Below are positions 1 through 12,905 of a stretch of 64,000 bases of DNA, piece by piece. Origin of the DNA: Montifringilla adamsi. Lineage: Eukaryota; Chordata; Aves; Passeriformes; Passeridae. Made by a program: the position numbers and the translations under genes. The stretch lies in contig JAGGNK010003335.1 in the NCBI GenBank assembly GCA_017590115.1, positions 9,664,320 through 9,728,319 on the forward strand. Direction: 5' to 3'. The notes below the pieces were generated by a model. The model had not been told where the DNA came from. It did no database searches and was given only the letters and a program-made list of their open reading frames with translations. Each line of letters begins with the position of its first letter. The first letter of the stretch is position 1.

Positions 1-2131
1 TGTCCATTTGGGAATTTGAACAGAAATGTTCTATATTCCAGGCCAGTGCCCTAACGTGCATCTTTCCTCCCTTGTTATCATGCATTAAGGGAGAGATGGA
101 TGATTTCAGTATGTCATTTTCATATGGAGTGTTGACATTTCATTATTTTCTCCTGTATTCCTATGAAATAATATCTGAAATTTTTTCTTGTAGTAAATTA
201 GGCATTTTGGAGTTTCATTTTTTTTTTAAACAAGGTTTTCTTACTGTTTCTATATTAATCCATGCTATTTCCAATTCTGAAATTCTTTCATTGTAATTTT
301 GATTTACAATAAACCAGTATTTTAATCCAACCTCATGATTTGTCCCAAATCATCATCTTCAACAAAACACTTTTTTGTGATTGATTTCACAGTATGTCCA
401 CGTGAAAATAGAAAAGTGGAAGTAATATCAGTGAACTGTCAGCATTCCAAGATAAAATAAAAAGAAAAAATCCAGAAGTACAAATTCCCAAAAGATCCAG
501 TGGGGTTTTCTTTTCATTTAAATTGGTATATTATTACTGTAACATAGAAATCAGTTTTGTGCCAATAGCTTTCCCACAGTCAATCTGTTGAGATGAGAAG
601 ATTGCAGCCAGTGTTGTCTGAGATTAGCTAAACTCTCACAAAGTAGATACAAAAAAGTAGCAGGAATATTTTCACAGCCATTACCAGAAATTCTCCTACA
701 AAAACCACTGCTACACAAAAGTTTTGGAACGGAGCAAAGATGAGCATTAAATAACAAAACTGGTTTTTAGCACTTTTCTTTACCTTGTTCTGCCATCCTC
801 CCTCACCTTGAAAGCCACCTCCACGGAACCTCATCCCTCCTGTTTTTGCAGCAGTGAGCCTGATAGGAAAGCAGAGTGAAAATTAATTTAATGTGGGTGG
901 GTAATGGTGTCCCAGCTCGATTGCTGTGCCTCTTGCAGCTCTGTGGTACCGAGTGCCTCCCAGGAGTGCAGTGAGCAGAGCTGCTCACAGCTGGCACATG
1001 TTTGTTCTCTCATCCCTCCTGGGGGAAATCTCTTTCAGCTGAGTGATTTGGGAGGAATTCTTTCTAAATATGTGCACATGGGATGCTAAATATTTGCTAG
1101 GAAAAGGCCAGCCAAATGAATTTCTCCTGGAGTGGAGGAAAATGAAGTTTGTGAGGATTATTTTGTCTCAGGAGTGAACACTGTAGGAATTATTTCCTAC
1201 CTGCACAGAGGTGTGGGGTTGCTGCTACAGATGCAGCATTCCTTTTGGGAGGCTGTCAGGAAACATGGGAGTGTGTCAGGGAACCTGGAGGTGAGGACTC
1301 ACACAGAGAGACAGAAGAGAATATACAATAATTTAAATGAAAATATTTACTCCTCACTCTGCTTAAGCAGACGAACTCCAAAGCAGAGCCCTGGCTGGGA
1401 GCAAATAGCACATGGAGTCCCACTCAGAAAATCAGGATCCAGGTAATTGTGTTCTCAGAACAGCTCCCACATTATCCAACACGAAAAGCAGAACAGGACA
1501 CGTTCCTCCTGAGACACTGAGTCTCCAGGGTGTTCTAGGGCAGAGAATGCCTCGTATTTATTGCCCTGTGCAGAATTTTGTGTATTCCATATGTAGAGCC
1601 TTGTCCCTGACAACTGCTGGCATCTGTGTCCCTTTCAGTGCTCCCCTGGGGGACTCCTGGTTGTGCTCAGTGCATCACATCTCTGCCTCACTGATTCTGC
1701 ACTGACCCAGAGCCACAGCTTCCCTGGGAAGGGTTTTCCTGTCCCCTCACCATGTTGTCTGGAGAGGAAGGAAGGGAGAGGACACCAAGATAAGATGGTG
1801 AGCATTTCACTTCTCTGTGCCTCAGCACCCCCAGCAATAAAAATATGTTAAATTTTCTCCTCCATTAAACTTTGAGGTTCAATTTGTGACTGTTCATAAG
1901 GGCAGAAGCTACTATAGAAATGGATTTTTTTGAATGTTCAGTTAATTAGTAGCTTTAAGAATTATCACAGCTCTGAGCTGGGTTTTGCTACACACCCAGA
2001 TTTTTCCCTCATTTCCTACAGCATTTTGTTTTTCCTGTGAATAAAACATTTACAGGCACCTTAAGCACTGTTTTCTTACACCAGTGTTTTTGTTTAGGAT
2101 ACAAAACGGATTGGGGTGACAATTTTTACTG
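1..2131. other. Unique non-coding sequence, no gene recognised
   Basis: AT-leaning sequence with many stops in all frames. The open frames here are at most about 100 codons, overlap each other on both strands and match no family I know. Short T-runs occur near 220-231. Nothing resembles a mobile element. Intergenic or intronic status cannot be decided from the sequence. Confidence 0.6.
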
Positions 2132-2349
2132 GCTTCTAAATAACCTCATATAGAGTTGAGCATCTTGACAGTACAAGTTCTTCTCCAGGAAGCTTGTACC
2201 TGGACAGTGCACTCTGTAATGGAACAAATAATTAAATTCAGCTTCTAAATAACCTCATATAGAGTTGAGCATCTTGACAGTACAAGTTCTTCTCCAGGAA
2301 GCTTGTACCTGGACAGTGCACCCTGTAATGGAACAAATAATTAAATTCA
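2132..2349. repeat. 109-bp tandem duplication, two copies
   Basis: Copy 1 (2132-2240) and copy 2 (2241-2349) are joined head to tail with no spacer. The only difference I find is T at 2213 against C at 2322. The unit is AT-rich, contains an AAGCTTGTACC segment and ends in an AATTAAATTCA tract. It has no coding potential and resembles no mobile element I recognise. Near identity suggests a recent event, a polymorphic copy number, or an assembly artefact. Confidence 0.95.
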
Positions 2350-4361
2350 GCAAGTTTGGGTGAAAAATATAATCAAAATGAAGGTGATTTCTTCTTTATG
2401 TAGCTTTCCTGTCTTTTCTTGCCCAACACCTGCTCATTGCTGTTGTGCTGAGCCCCTGCCTGGCTCTTTGTGCTCCCCTGGTCCAGAGCATCACTCTTGG
2501 TTCCCAGGAGGGCTTCAGGCCCAGGAGAAACTGCTGTGCTGGGAAAGGACTGCCAAAACAAACCCTCTGGTGCCTCTTTGGAGGGGAATTAAAGGTCACA
2601 GGGAGCTCTGGGGAGGGGATGAGTAGCATGAAGGATTGGCACCTTCACCTGCTGCTTTCTGTGAATCATTGGACACCCAATTATAAAGTGACCTTGACTT
2701 GTGAGGGTTTTGCCCTAAAACAGGCTCTGTTCCCATCCATGGCTGTGTGCAGGGTTCTGGCTGAGGCTGTTTTTGGGAAGGCTCAGTGGTTTCAAGACAT
2801 GGTGTGGGAGAGCTGCTGCTCCCTTTCCTTTGCTCTGTGACTTTCATGCATCCACACAGACAGCTCTGTTCTCTAACCAGCTTTCCCAAAAACTGGAAAT
2901 GAGCTAGAGGGGAAATTAAAACTATCAGCTTACCCTCAAATGCCCTGTGAATATGATACTTTTTTTATTTTTTAATAAAAGCTCTTCTAGGTGTAACGAA
3001 CAATAATCTATCTTTCTCCAGGCTATTGACTTTCCTGTAGAGAACAATGCAGAACAGTGTCCTTCCTGCAGCAATCACAGAGGCTGTTAAACATCACCTC
3101 CTGGGAGGACCTTGTTCTCATCTAGGCATGATGCTTTTCTGACTAATTTAAATTTATCCTTATTCAGCTTCATTGCTGTCAGGGCTGCTCCTCAAAATAG
3201 AACCTTTTCCATAGGTGAAAGTCTCTAATGCTGATCTGGAAGGAGGCAGACTTATGCCAGATTTTTTTAGTTATCTATTTAAAATTTTATTTAAAAAAAT
3301 TAATTTAAGTTAGTTTTAAGATGATATTTTTATATGAAGTGGCTTTTAGGCAAGGAATTTCTTTTTTGCTTATGTTATTACCCCTCCTCCTTCTATATCA
3401 TTCTGTGCAAGTATCCCTTGGAATCCAATGTGGCAGGATAATACTAACTTTGCTTTCTGGATATCTTCAGAGCTGATGTCATGGTAGTCTCTCTGTGAGT
3501 GATCTAAAAGTAATTTTTGATGTTTAATGTGATTAATTTTCTTCTTTTCAATTTTTTTGTAAAGGACGATTTCACAGTTTTCTGTTATTTTCTTTGTAGA
3601 AATCTTTGATTTGTTCTCTGCGTTGGAAAACACAGGGCTTTGCAGCAGGGCTGGTTTGGTTTGATTCTAAGCATTTCTCTGCTTTTGTTGACACTGAAGT
3701 CAATGAAAACACTCAGTGTTAGGAGAAGAGATATTATTTTCCTTGTACAACAGAGGCATCATGAGAGAATTCTGGTGTCCCCTCTTGAGCCCAGGGCTCT
3801 CCCAGCCCTGTCCTTCCAGCCTGCTGCCACCTTCCAGCTGTTGCTCAGCTTCCCTCCAGGGGCTACCATCTGCAGCTGCTGGGAGCTGAGTGTGAAGCCA
3901 AGGGAAGAGAACACACCTTGACTCTGATTTTCCTTCCTGGAAAAAGGAAGGAGTGAGGGAGAGAGAAGAAGCAGTGATGGCTGCAAGGCTGAGTGGTTTT
4001 CCAAAGGATTCTGTGAGACATCGGCTGCTCTGAAAAAGCAGCAGCTGAGAACAATCCTGCTGTAAAACTGACTTATTTCTGATCCCTACAATGAAGAATT
4101 GTGATGTGCTGTGATAAAAATTGTCGTGTTGATTTCTGGGCAAGCTTGGCTAGCCACGCACCGTTGTCTGTCCAGTCTCTGTTGCTTTGGGATTTCTGCA
4201 TCATCTTTTCCATGTCAATAAATGAACTGTAACATCCATAAAACTTTCCTGAAACAAATCTGGGATTAGCCTAGTTCAGGGAGCATCTGGATCAGTGGTG
4301 CTGTGCCCTGGGCACTGAGAAGATGCCAGGAGCTGTCTCTGTCATGCACTGGCTCTTGAAG
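2350..4361. other. Unique non-coding sequence
   Basis: No gene is recognised. An AT-rich patch lies at about 3262-3330 and another near 2960-2990, where AATAAA-like hexamers occur by composition. A minus-strand open frame of 147 codons at 3700-4143 overlaps a plus-strand frame of 93 codons. Neither resembles a protein family, so both are treated as chance. Confidence 0.6.
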
Positions 4362-4513
4362 GAAGTGGTGGAGCCACCATCCTTGGAGGTGTTTAGAAGA
4401 CATGGAGATGTGATGCTTTGGGAGATGTTTTAGTGGCTTGCTTGGCAGTACTGGGTTAACAGTTGGACTTGAGGATATTTAAGATCTTTTCCAACCTGGA
4501 CAATTCTACAAGT
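4362..4513 (+). mobile_element. CR1 LINE, 3' end fragment
   Basis: The stretch follows the end of CR1 in order: a GTGGTGGAGCCACCATCC segment (end of the reverse-transcriptase ORF2), a diverged middle, then the 3' UTR phrases GTTGGACTTGAGGAT and TCTTTTCCAACCTGGACAAT. CR1 copies are normally cut off at the 5' end, and this one keeps only about 150 bp. It is diverged and non-functional. The family call comes from remembered CR1 motifs, and the subfamily is not assigned. Confidence 0.85.
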
Positions 4514-7500
4514 TTTCTACCTGGACAAGTTTCTAAACTGGTGTTTTGGGCTTGGTTTAAAACCCTGACAAAGCTTAATCTATGTGTCCAGTTATTACCT
4601 GCTGTGTGGTTATTTAAATGAAAATGTCCTCCTCTTGCTTTCCAGGCCCTCTATCCTTCTTCTCTTACTGATGCTCTTGACCTGAGTTCCTTGGCTGCTC
4701 CTCTGCGATCTACCAAGGTGCAAAATTTGCAAAATTATCTCCTGCCTCCAATCCCAGCTTCTCCCATCTGTGGGATGCTCCCTCCAGTTCTGTCTGGTGA
4801 GTCTCCTGCCTTTCACATTTAAATATTTCTTTAAAAAGTCATAATACCTATGCAAGTAGATAGGTACATCCCAGGGAAATCCAATTTGGGAGTAGTAAAA
4901 CAAAATGTCTTTTGTGCATTCAGCAGTTTCTTCACTGAGTTGAAGGGAAAGAAGGAAAATAAAAGAATTTTTAGTTTCTTGTTTGTAAAGTTTGGAACAA
5001 GCTGAGATGCCTAACTTCAGTGTGGACAAAAGCTCTAAAGAATTTGATAAAAATCATTAGTGATATTCTTGGTTTGTGTGAAAGGCCAGAGGGAACTTGC
5101 CATGTGCTTGCAGCTACCTCAGCTGTCCTGGCAAAGCTGCAGTGGGCACTGCCCTGCCCAGCACCTGCAGGACCCTGGGGGTCAGTGCTGGCTGAAGCAC
5201 TGATTCCTTCCCTACCGTTTGTTTGTCATAAGGGTCACCCAGCAAAGAGAACACAGGCTTTGGGCTGGAGACAATTTCTTTTTAGTGCTGGACGTTCAAA
5301 TACTGAGCTGCTACACAAGGAGGGTGTGATGTGCTGGTTGTCTGAGGTGTTTACGTTCCCTGTATGTGTGAAACTCAAAGCTACAGACACCTGTCCATGT
5401 GAATTGTCTGGGCAGCTGCTGTGCAGCTCATATAACTTCACATAAACTTCTCTCAGATGTGCCAAACTGTCAGCACTAAAGAACACTCTGGGCCAGCTCT
5501 TAGAGGGTCCAGCAATTTCTTGTGGCTTAGGCAGTACCTGGGAAGTTCTGGTTCTGCCCTGCTGAATTCTGAAGATGAGAGTTTTGACTTTCAGCAACAT
5601 CTGGACCTCTCTTGCATCCAGCTGGTGTGGGAAACTTATTAACCTTTGCTGAGCAGAGTTTGCTTTTTGAAAAATGGATCAAAAGAACATGTTTTGATAC
5701 ATTAAAAAATGCATGTCATAAAACTGCTGTTTCTGTGCCACCCAGCCAAGAGCTGCTCAGGCGTGAGAAAGAGCAAAGAGAAAAAAAGCCAATAAAACCT
5801 ATCCAAGCCTAACAGAAATATTAGGAAAGGAGATGAAAGACAACCACCTGGGATGCCCATGAAACAACTGATTTTAATCCCCTGCTGGTGCTACATGTTT
5901 CCTTAGAAAGGGATTTTATAGATGAAGGAAAGATTGCATGGATAATGTGCTTGGTCAGTGCTTGCAACCCTCAGCCCTGGGCCAAGAAATCCTGAAAGGC
6001 AAAGAATGATGCTTTTTTTTGGTACATATCAGGAATTCCCCTACTTCTTGCATCCTCTGAAGATCTGACAGTTCTTTAGGGAAGGAGTGCTGGCCTCCAG
6101 TCATACAGAAAGGAGGCAGCAAACATGAGAGGAAGTGCTGTGGACTTAGGAGCTGCTCAGTCTTTGGAAAAATGTAGCTGAAATAAATTTATAACTGATT
6201 GGAGAGACTGGGAAGAGCTTGGAAATGGTAGCACCAACTTCATACTGCTGAGATAAAGCTTGTAATGCATTGGGCTCATGAAAACCTTCAGGATTTATCC
6301 TTGTGCAGCAGTATGAGTTTGGACGGGGGCCAGGATGCCATCTGCAAGTGTCCAACAAAAATCCAAAACACTTTATAGAATAGATATTGCCCTCCCTCCA
6401 CTCCCCAACAGCAGCTCCAGCCAAGTAGGAATGGAGGAATTTTATAAGATTAGTGGGCTACAGGCTGCAAGCAGAGAGCTAAACTTGTCTGCCTCTAAAG
6501 CCAGGGGTATAATCTCTAAATTAAATTTACATGATTTATCACATCCAGGAAGATTGGTGAAACAACCAGAAAAAGTAGAGGAGAGGGGAAGAGATGATGG
6601 CCATTGGTCTGGAGGGGTTTTGTCTTGTCAGTGGTAAAATGCACAATTGAAACCCCTGAAATGGGATTAGTAGTGGGTCCCCAAACCAAATTTTACTGAA
6701 ATACAGAGGTGCTTAATATATTGTTTGCAAAATGCAATATCTCAGGACAGAGACCCATCTGTTGTCACGGAGGAATCAGATGGAAAGTGCATTAAAAGTT
6801 GGAATTAGTCCCCACTGGGAGATCTGCACTGAGTCATGGTGATATATGGGACCTGTGCAAAGGGAAGAGACACAATATTGTCCCTATGATTTATGCACTG
6901 CAGTCACTGCCACTTTCTCCAGCATTCCTGTTCTGGTGGCTGCAGACAGCAGCAAAGAGAGGGTTCCCCTGGCTCCTTTGCAGTCTCCTTGTGCTGGGGT
7001 TTAGTGCTGGGGCAGCTCTGTTAGGATGGGGAAATGAGTTTGAAAAGCAAGGAGAAACTCACACAAAATGCAAAGGCCAAGAGAAGCTGGACCAGGAGAA
7101 GAAATTGCAGATTGGATGCATTTTATTCACTTGGTGAATAATACTTTAATGTAGAGTCAAAACATAGAAGGATGATTTAAGCATCTCAAGTATGTTCCTT
7201 CTTCACAGCCAGCTTCCATGACATCCAGTAAAGGCTCTTAAATGTAAATCTGGGGAGAACAAACTGGGAATCAGGGCTGTGCAATACCAGGCTGCCTTTG
7301 GAACAGTGTGGATCTGCAGCCAGGCTCAGTCCATGGGTGAAGAAGAGCTAAAACCATGTTTGTCTCTATAGATAAAATAAGAATTAGACCGAGGACAGCA
7401 GCAGCTGCTGAGCCTGTGGTGCTCCCAATAAAATTCACCCTGTCTTTGCTTCTGTGTTGCCCAGCACACCCCAGTGCTGCTCAGCTGTGCAGGCCTGGCT

Positions 7501-10249
7501 TTCATCCAGCCAAGTGCTCTCATTTTCCATTGCTGCTTCTTAAGTAACAGCTACAGCTAGGACAGGTATAAAGCCACATCTTGAAACCTCCCCTGCACAC
7601 CTTGCAAAGGGACTGATTAAAGCTTTCTTGTCATCCCTGGAAAATCCAGGTGCCTCCTAGGGAAGAGCTATGAAATTGCTTCCCTTGTTAACTGCTGGGA
7701 TCTTCTTGGAAATCCTATCATATTTCATTTTTATTATCTGCTACTAGAACTATCCAGGTGGCTTATTGAAGAACACTTGTCAAAAAAATGTAGCATTTTT
7801 CTTTTATTAGGAATAGATGAAATTTACCTCATAACCCAATCTCCTTCTAAAATAACTATAGACCCAGGCTAGTAAAGACCATTTTGTTTTGGTTTTGCTG
7901 AGTTTTGCTGGTTAGCTGGAGCTGGCACATGGCCAGACTCACATCCACATAGTCTCTGTTACAACTTGGTGGGGTGTCACTCCAAGGAGACACCTCATTA
8001 AATTCGTGTTGGCAAATGTTTGTCACCTTCTCTGGCGCTCTGCAGTGATTAAGGTTGGGATTTTCCTCACCTCATCTCTGAGCCAGTTCCCAGATCCATG
8101 CTAACAGGCATTTTCACAGGTAGCCAGGATTACTTGTCCTCTAAAATGTGTTTCTCTCTCTCTGCTGTTGAGGGAGCCTGGATGACAGGCCCAGGCGACA
8201 CACTCCATTTCTAGATGCTTAAAATGAGATGAATTCCATTCTCCAATTCCTCCAAAACTATTTATTTGATTTTTCTTCCCTGCTGCCTCTGGCAGGAGTG
8301 TTTCAGATCAGTTCTTCCCTGCACGGAGAGATCCTCGCTCAATCGCTCCAAGGCTTGACCTTTCCTGAGCTTTTTCATTTATGCCACCTGCATCCCACAT
8401 TTGACATAGCCCTAAACAGTTTCATATCATCTCATGAATTCTCTTTAGAGTTATGTTTTCCCTTGGTCACCTCTGAGTCTCCTCTGTCCCAGTGAACACA
8501 GGTCACGTTTGCCCAGTGCTTCTGTGTGAGGAGCCACGTTGCTGAATCAGTCCCGTATTGCCTGAACTCCTTCCTCACAGCAACATCTCCTGGGCCAAGC
8601 TCTGCCTTGCTTGGAATGTGACAGACAGGGAGAGGAAGGACACGAGGAAATTGTTTTTCCTTGGCAGAAGCTCTTGTGCTGGAAGAGTCCTGGTGCAGCT
8701 GAATGTCTCTAGAGTTGGGAGGAGGTTGTTGAAGGCAGTGCAGGAGCTCCATGAAGGGGGTTTGTGTCAAGATTTGCATGGTGGGTACTTTTGGGCAAAA
8801 TAGAATAGATTCATTGCTCTCTGGCTTTGCCTTTTCTTTTTCTTTTTATTTTTTTTTCTTCTGGTCATTGCTTATTGTGTTTTTTTTCCTCCCCCAAAAC
8901 AAACATTTGGGACCATCAGGCACACTGGAAAAAAGGCTGGATGTTTGGTGAGAAGCTTCCAGGCCACATATACATATTTCCCTCTTTATTTCTTTACATA
9001 TCTATTTACCCTGAAATTCACTTTTCTGTTATCTGGGTTGTATCTTTAGCTTGGGCACCAGAATAGTGTGGAGGGAAGGGCCATAAAAGCAGAGCATGGC
9101 ATTACCTAAATGGCACAGCTGTGAGACGTGCTGCAGTTTGGGACTGGTTTGTGTAAATCCCTTATCCAGCACTGAGTATTGCCCAAAGTGGAGCATCTTG
9201 ATCACACTCTCAGTTCACTGCTTCCTGAATCCAACCCTGTGCCTTCACGTGCTCTCAGGAGCTTTTAGCTGAGGTACACACAGAGCCCTGGCACAGCAGT
9301 GTAAGGAAGGCTGACATGAGAGAGAATTGGGTTGTTGAGGAAAAAACTGATGAAGAAATGGGAGGGAAGAGAAGCTGTTTAACATTCTGGGCTTGCTCAG
9401 ATACACAGAGACAAATCAGTCTTCCCTCTGGTGAGGGGTGGGGTGGACCCATCCTGCCCACAGCAGCTTGTCCCTGCTCTGTCCCTGCAGGTTCCTGAGA
9501 GCTCCAGGCTGAGGCTTGCAGTGCATCCTCCTCTTTAGCTCTGGCTCTGCTGCTGGAGCCATCATAGGCTGTGTCTGCCAGAGCTGGGTGATCTTGCTCT
9601 GAGAAGGGAAAAATACCCACTGTAAACCTCACCCAGAACATCACTGATCTGGAAGAACAACTCACAGGAACCAGGAGAATGAATGATTTATCAAAGGTAG
9701 TTTTGACCCTTGCCAGGGTTGTATTAAACACCTTTTTTCTTTCTGGCTGGCTGGAGAGACTGGGCATGTTGATATATGTTTTTCTCATCTTACTCTCCAT
9801 TATCTGAGCCCCAGTGAGAGAGTTTCAGTCTTTGAAAATGTGTTGGGTTAAGCTGAGAGGAAAGGAAATACACAGAAAGATGGTGTGTTCTGCTGTTGTA
9901 GTGGGGGCCAGGTGGTTTGTGGCAATTTTAGTGGGAATTATTTATTTCTCAGTCTGATGTGGAGAATCTGCTCTGGTCCCTCACCTGCAATGGAGCTGCA
10001 TGTAGGCAAGTTTTGGTTAATTTCCATTAAAAATATGATTGTTTTTAGTTGTGGGGGTGCAGTTCTCCAAGGACAGGATGGGTTCCCCACTCCTTGAAAA
10101 TTTCACATCCAAAGCTGATGTCTCCCCCCCACCCCCCAAGCTCAGCCCACCAAATTTTCATTCCAAAGCATCTATGGTACCCTCCAGACAACTCCCATTT
10201 CAGTCTGGAGAGGCTGACAGGCACCTGCACAGGGCTGAGGCCTCAGATT
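4514..10249. other. Unique non-coding sequence
   Basis: No gene or mobile element is recognised in this 5.7-kb stretch. The longest open frames are on the minus strand, 139 codons at 4610-5029 and 181 codons at 9255-9800. Neither shows a domain, signal peptide or repeat that I can identify. A T-rich tract covers about 8828-8893, and a short C-run lies near 10124-10137. The composition is otherwise ordinary. Confidence 0.55.
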
Positions 10250-10371
10250 TAAAAGATGTGTATGTGACACTTAGGAACATGGTTTAGTGATGGGCTTAGC
10301 AGTGCTGGATCAATGGTTGGACTCAATAAACTTGAAGATTTTTTTCCAGCCCAAATGATTCTATGATTCTG
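10250..10371 (+). mobile_element. CR1 LINE, extreme 3' end fragment
   Basis: The sequence carries CR1 3' UTR phrases in the right order: an AAAAGATGTGTATGTGACAC start, ACATGGTTTAGTG, GTGCTGGATCAATGGTTGGACTC, and a terminal ATTCTATGATTCT. CR1 elements end in short repeats of an ATTCTATG-like octamer instead of poly(A), so the element ends close to 10371. About 120 bp remain, with no coding part. Confidence 0.9.
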
Positions 10372-12132
10372 AATGAACCTATAATTCTTTGTGGAGTTTC
10401 CAGCCTTTTACTGCCATGAGTGGGAAGGTGAGACTAATATTTCCCACCTCAAGAGGGAGGTGTCCCTTGCCCTGTGTTATCAGGGTGACAGCACCCTTTG
10501 TACCATAAGGTTTTTAACTTCACAGTGGGGAAGTAAAAAAACACTACATTTTGTCTAAAGAAAAAACCTTTGAATCTGTCAAATACTCGTGAGACAAGAA
10601 AACTTGCAAATTGTCTAGAATGTGGCTGACTTATGGCTGCTTTGTGGGTGTAATTTTCTCTGCTTGCTGGTCCTAAGCTTGATTTGCTTTGGGAGGAGAC
10701 CACTGTGAGTGTTTTGGTGTGACATTTACAGTTTCCCTCATGCAAATTGGCCCAGCAGCAGCCCAGAGACAGCAGACCATGAACTTATAAGGGCTGGCAG
10801 AAGAGTGTACAGGGAGGTCAATAAGGGGATGTGATTTCTCCTCCCTGCAGAAAGGGAGCTGGATCAGTGGCTGTGGAAGGATGCTCTGGAGAGCTGATGC
10901 AGAATTGTTTGTGTTTTGCTTCAGCTGCCCTTTTTTTCCCAGCTAAATCAAACTGGTATTTTGGGGCTACACTGCTTAGTTTCAAGCCTTGAGGCATTTT
11001 TCTTTCTGAGTGATGCTATTTAGTTTATTGGGTTTTTTTGTCTCTGTGGTTATTTTTAAGAAAAGTGGTGAGGATATCTATCGTTCCTGTCTTCTGTTTC
11101 CCTAGACCCTTACACAAATTTGTAATTTGTGTAATTCAGTTTCTTTTGAAAGAGGAAAGGATGAGAAAACAGACTTTGGATCAGAATTTGAGGATCTATC
11201 TAGAAAAATCCCAACATTTTGGCAGAGGAAAAATCAAGTTCTATAATTGCAATTGATTTTTGAGGTTCATCATGGAGTTTGCACTGTAGACTTGAGAGGA
11301 AGGAAAAAAGATGCACAATAGGCAGGATGAGACAGTGAGCACTGTAGAACCTGGTGGTGCAGTGTAAGGTGAGATACTGCAATTCTCTGAAGAGGTGCAG
11401 GTGCTAATTCCAATATCTTGGAGGAAGGTGCACTATGCAGCAAGAGCTGGCACTGCTTTTGTGTTTGGCTGGATGTGGCACTGATTTATCTCAGGAAGGA
11501 GTTTCATGCAGCGGGGCACTGTAGGGAGATGGTTGCTTGTGATTTACTCGTGCCAAACTCACTTTGAGTTTTATTTTTAAAAAGCCTGTGTAGTCTCTTT
11601 TTCCTGCCTCTCTCTCCCGTGCTGAGCAGCACTAAATGCTGTTTGCCACTGAGGACGTTTAAACTAATTTTTCCAAAGTGCTGACGAAGCAGGACACACT
11701 TTTATTGCTGTCATAACACCACTCAAGCTCTCTCCCTTGACTGCGTTTGTAAAACACCGACCTCAATAAGTTCTCACCCCAAGGAGCGGCTGGTACACCC
11801 TGAGTGTCAGCCCATCTGCTGCCTGTCCTGCTGGCCAAAATGACTTCATTACCAGGCAGGCTGAGGGCAGCTGAGCTGGGCTGTACCTGCTGCTTTGCTC
11901 CTGTGCTGTTGGAGCCCGTGGAGCGTGCCAAGGTGGTTGGCAGGTGCTGGTCCTCCTGCTGGGAGAGCCTCTCATGGCCCAGCACCATTCCTGCCAGTGG
12001 GCAAGCGTGCTCTTTGCATGTCAGCACGTTTGCACGCTGCTGTAGGACCCAGAGTGAGGCAGCAAGGGGAGGAGAGGGGCAGGGCAGGCCGAGGGAAACA
12101 GCCAAATGAAGCCCATCTTTGCCTGCCAAGCA
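10372..12132. other. Unique non-coding sequence
   Basis: No gene is recognised. Composition shifts from AT-leaning (10.4-11.6 kb) to GC-richer at about 11760-12110, where overlapping open frames appear on both strands (156 codons minus at 11659-12129, 101 codons plus at 11804-12109). Overlap on both strands in a GC-rich patch is what chance gives. No domain is recognised in any of them. Confidence 0.55.
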
Positions 12133-12138
12133 AGTGTT

Positions 12139-12567
12139 TCTTGTATTTGTGAGATTCCCAGACGAAGGAAGGAAATGATGAATCTGACTCCATGTTCTTA
12201 GAAGTCTAATTTATTATTTTATGATCTACATTATATTAAAGAATGCTATACTAAAACTATACTGAATTATACCAGAGAATACTAAAAGGATACAGACAGA
12301 AGGTTAAAAGATACTAATGAAAACTCGTGACTCTTTCTCCAGAGTCCAACACAGCTTGGCAGTCATTGGCCAATAAGTCAAAAACAATTGACATGAAACC
12401 AATGAAACAATCACCAGTTGGTAAAAATGTCCAAACACATTACAAAGCAGCAAAACACAGGAGAAGCAAATCAGACAATTATTGTTTTAATTTTTCTCTG
12501 AGGCTTCTCAGTTTCCTAGGAGAAGAATCCTGGGCAAAGAGATTTTTCAGAAAATACGATGGTGACA
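12139..12567 (-). mobile_element. Solo LTR of an endogenous retrovirus (copy A)
   Basis: This 429-bp stretch is the reverse complement of the element at 52266-52639 over almost its full length, so it is one of two copies of the same LTR family. It is flanked by the 6-bp direct repeat AGTGTT (12133-12138 and 12568-12573), which looks like a target-site duplication. Read on the minus strand it starts TGTCACC. It then has a CCAAT dyad (ATTGGCCAAT, 12365-12374), followed by an AATAAA signal (12210-12215) near the end. No gag, pol or env sequence lies next to it, so it is a solo LTR left by recombination. The family resembles songbird LTRs, but the exact name is not assigned. Six-bp duplications are usual for class II (beta- and alpha-like) retroviruses. 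Confidence 0.88.
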
Positions 12568-12691
12568 AGTGTTAAAAAGCCCTTTCAACTAGCTGCCCTC
12601 AGTAGCATGACAAGAAAAAGTTGGAAGTTTGGGGACCCTGCTCCAGACCCAGTAATAACATCCTGTGTCTGTTTCTGATGTGTGTCAAGCT

Positions 12692-12905
12692 GTGCCACGG
12701 GAGGTTCAGGTTGGACATCAGGAAGAATTTCATCACTGCAAGGGTGGTTGAGCATTGGAATGGGCTGTCCAGGGAGGTGGTGGAGTCACCATCCCTGGAA
12801 GTGTTCAACAAATGATAGGATTGGCACGGAGTGTTGTGGTTTAGTAGCATGGTAGGGCTTGGTTAAAGGTTGGACTCAATGAGCTTGGAGGTCTTTTTCA
12901 TTCTT
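12692..12905 (+). mobile_element. CR1 LINE: end of ORF2 plus 3' UTR
   Basis: The stretch encodes the typical C-terminus of the CR1 ORF2 protein, with readable segments [28 protein letters not shown]. This is followed by 3' UTR phrases (TGGTTTAGTAGCATGG, AAAGGTTGGACTC, GGAGGTCTTTTTCATTC). The open frame that contains it starts upstream at 12621 by chance and stops at 12815. The 5' end is truncated, as is usual for CR1. It lies about 120 bp beyond the solo LTR, in an area that has collected several insertions. It encodes no complete enzyme. Confidence 0.92.

Noticed and set aside
4610..5029. 139-codon minus-strand frame, basic C-terminus
   Set aside because: The sequence was checked for retroviral or zinc-finger motifs and none was found. 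It is likely chance.
9255..9800. 181-codon minus-strand frame
   Set aside because: No domain or motif is recognised, there is no clear splice or promoter context, and the length is compatible with chance over 64 kb in six frames.
12621..12815. 64-codon plus-strand frame as a gene
   Set aside because: Its C-terminal half is the end of CR1 ORF2. It is a truncated LINE relic, not a host gene.
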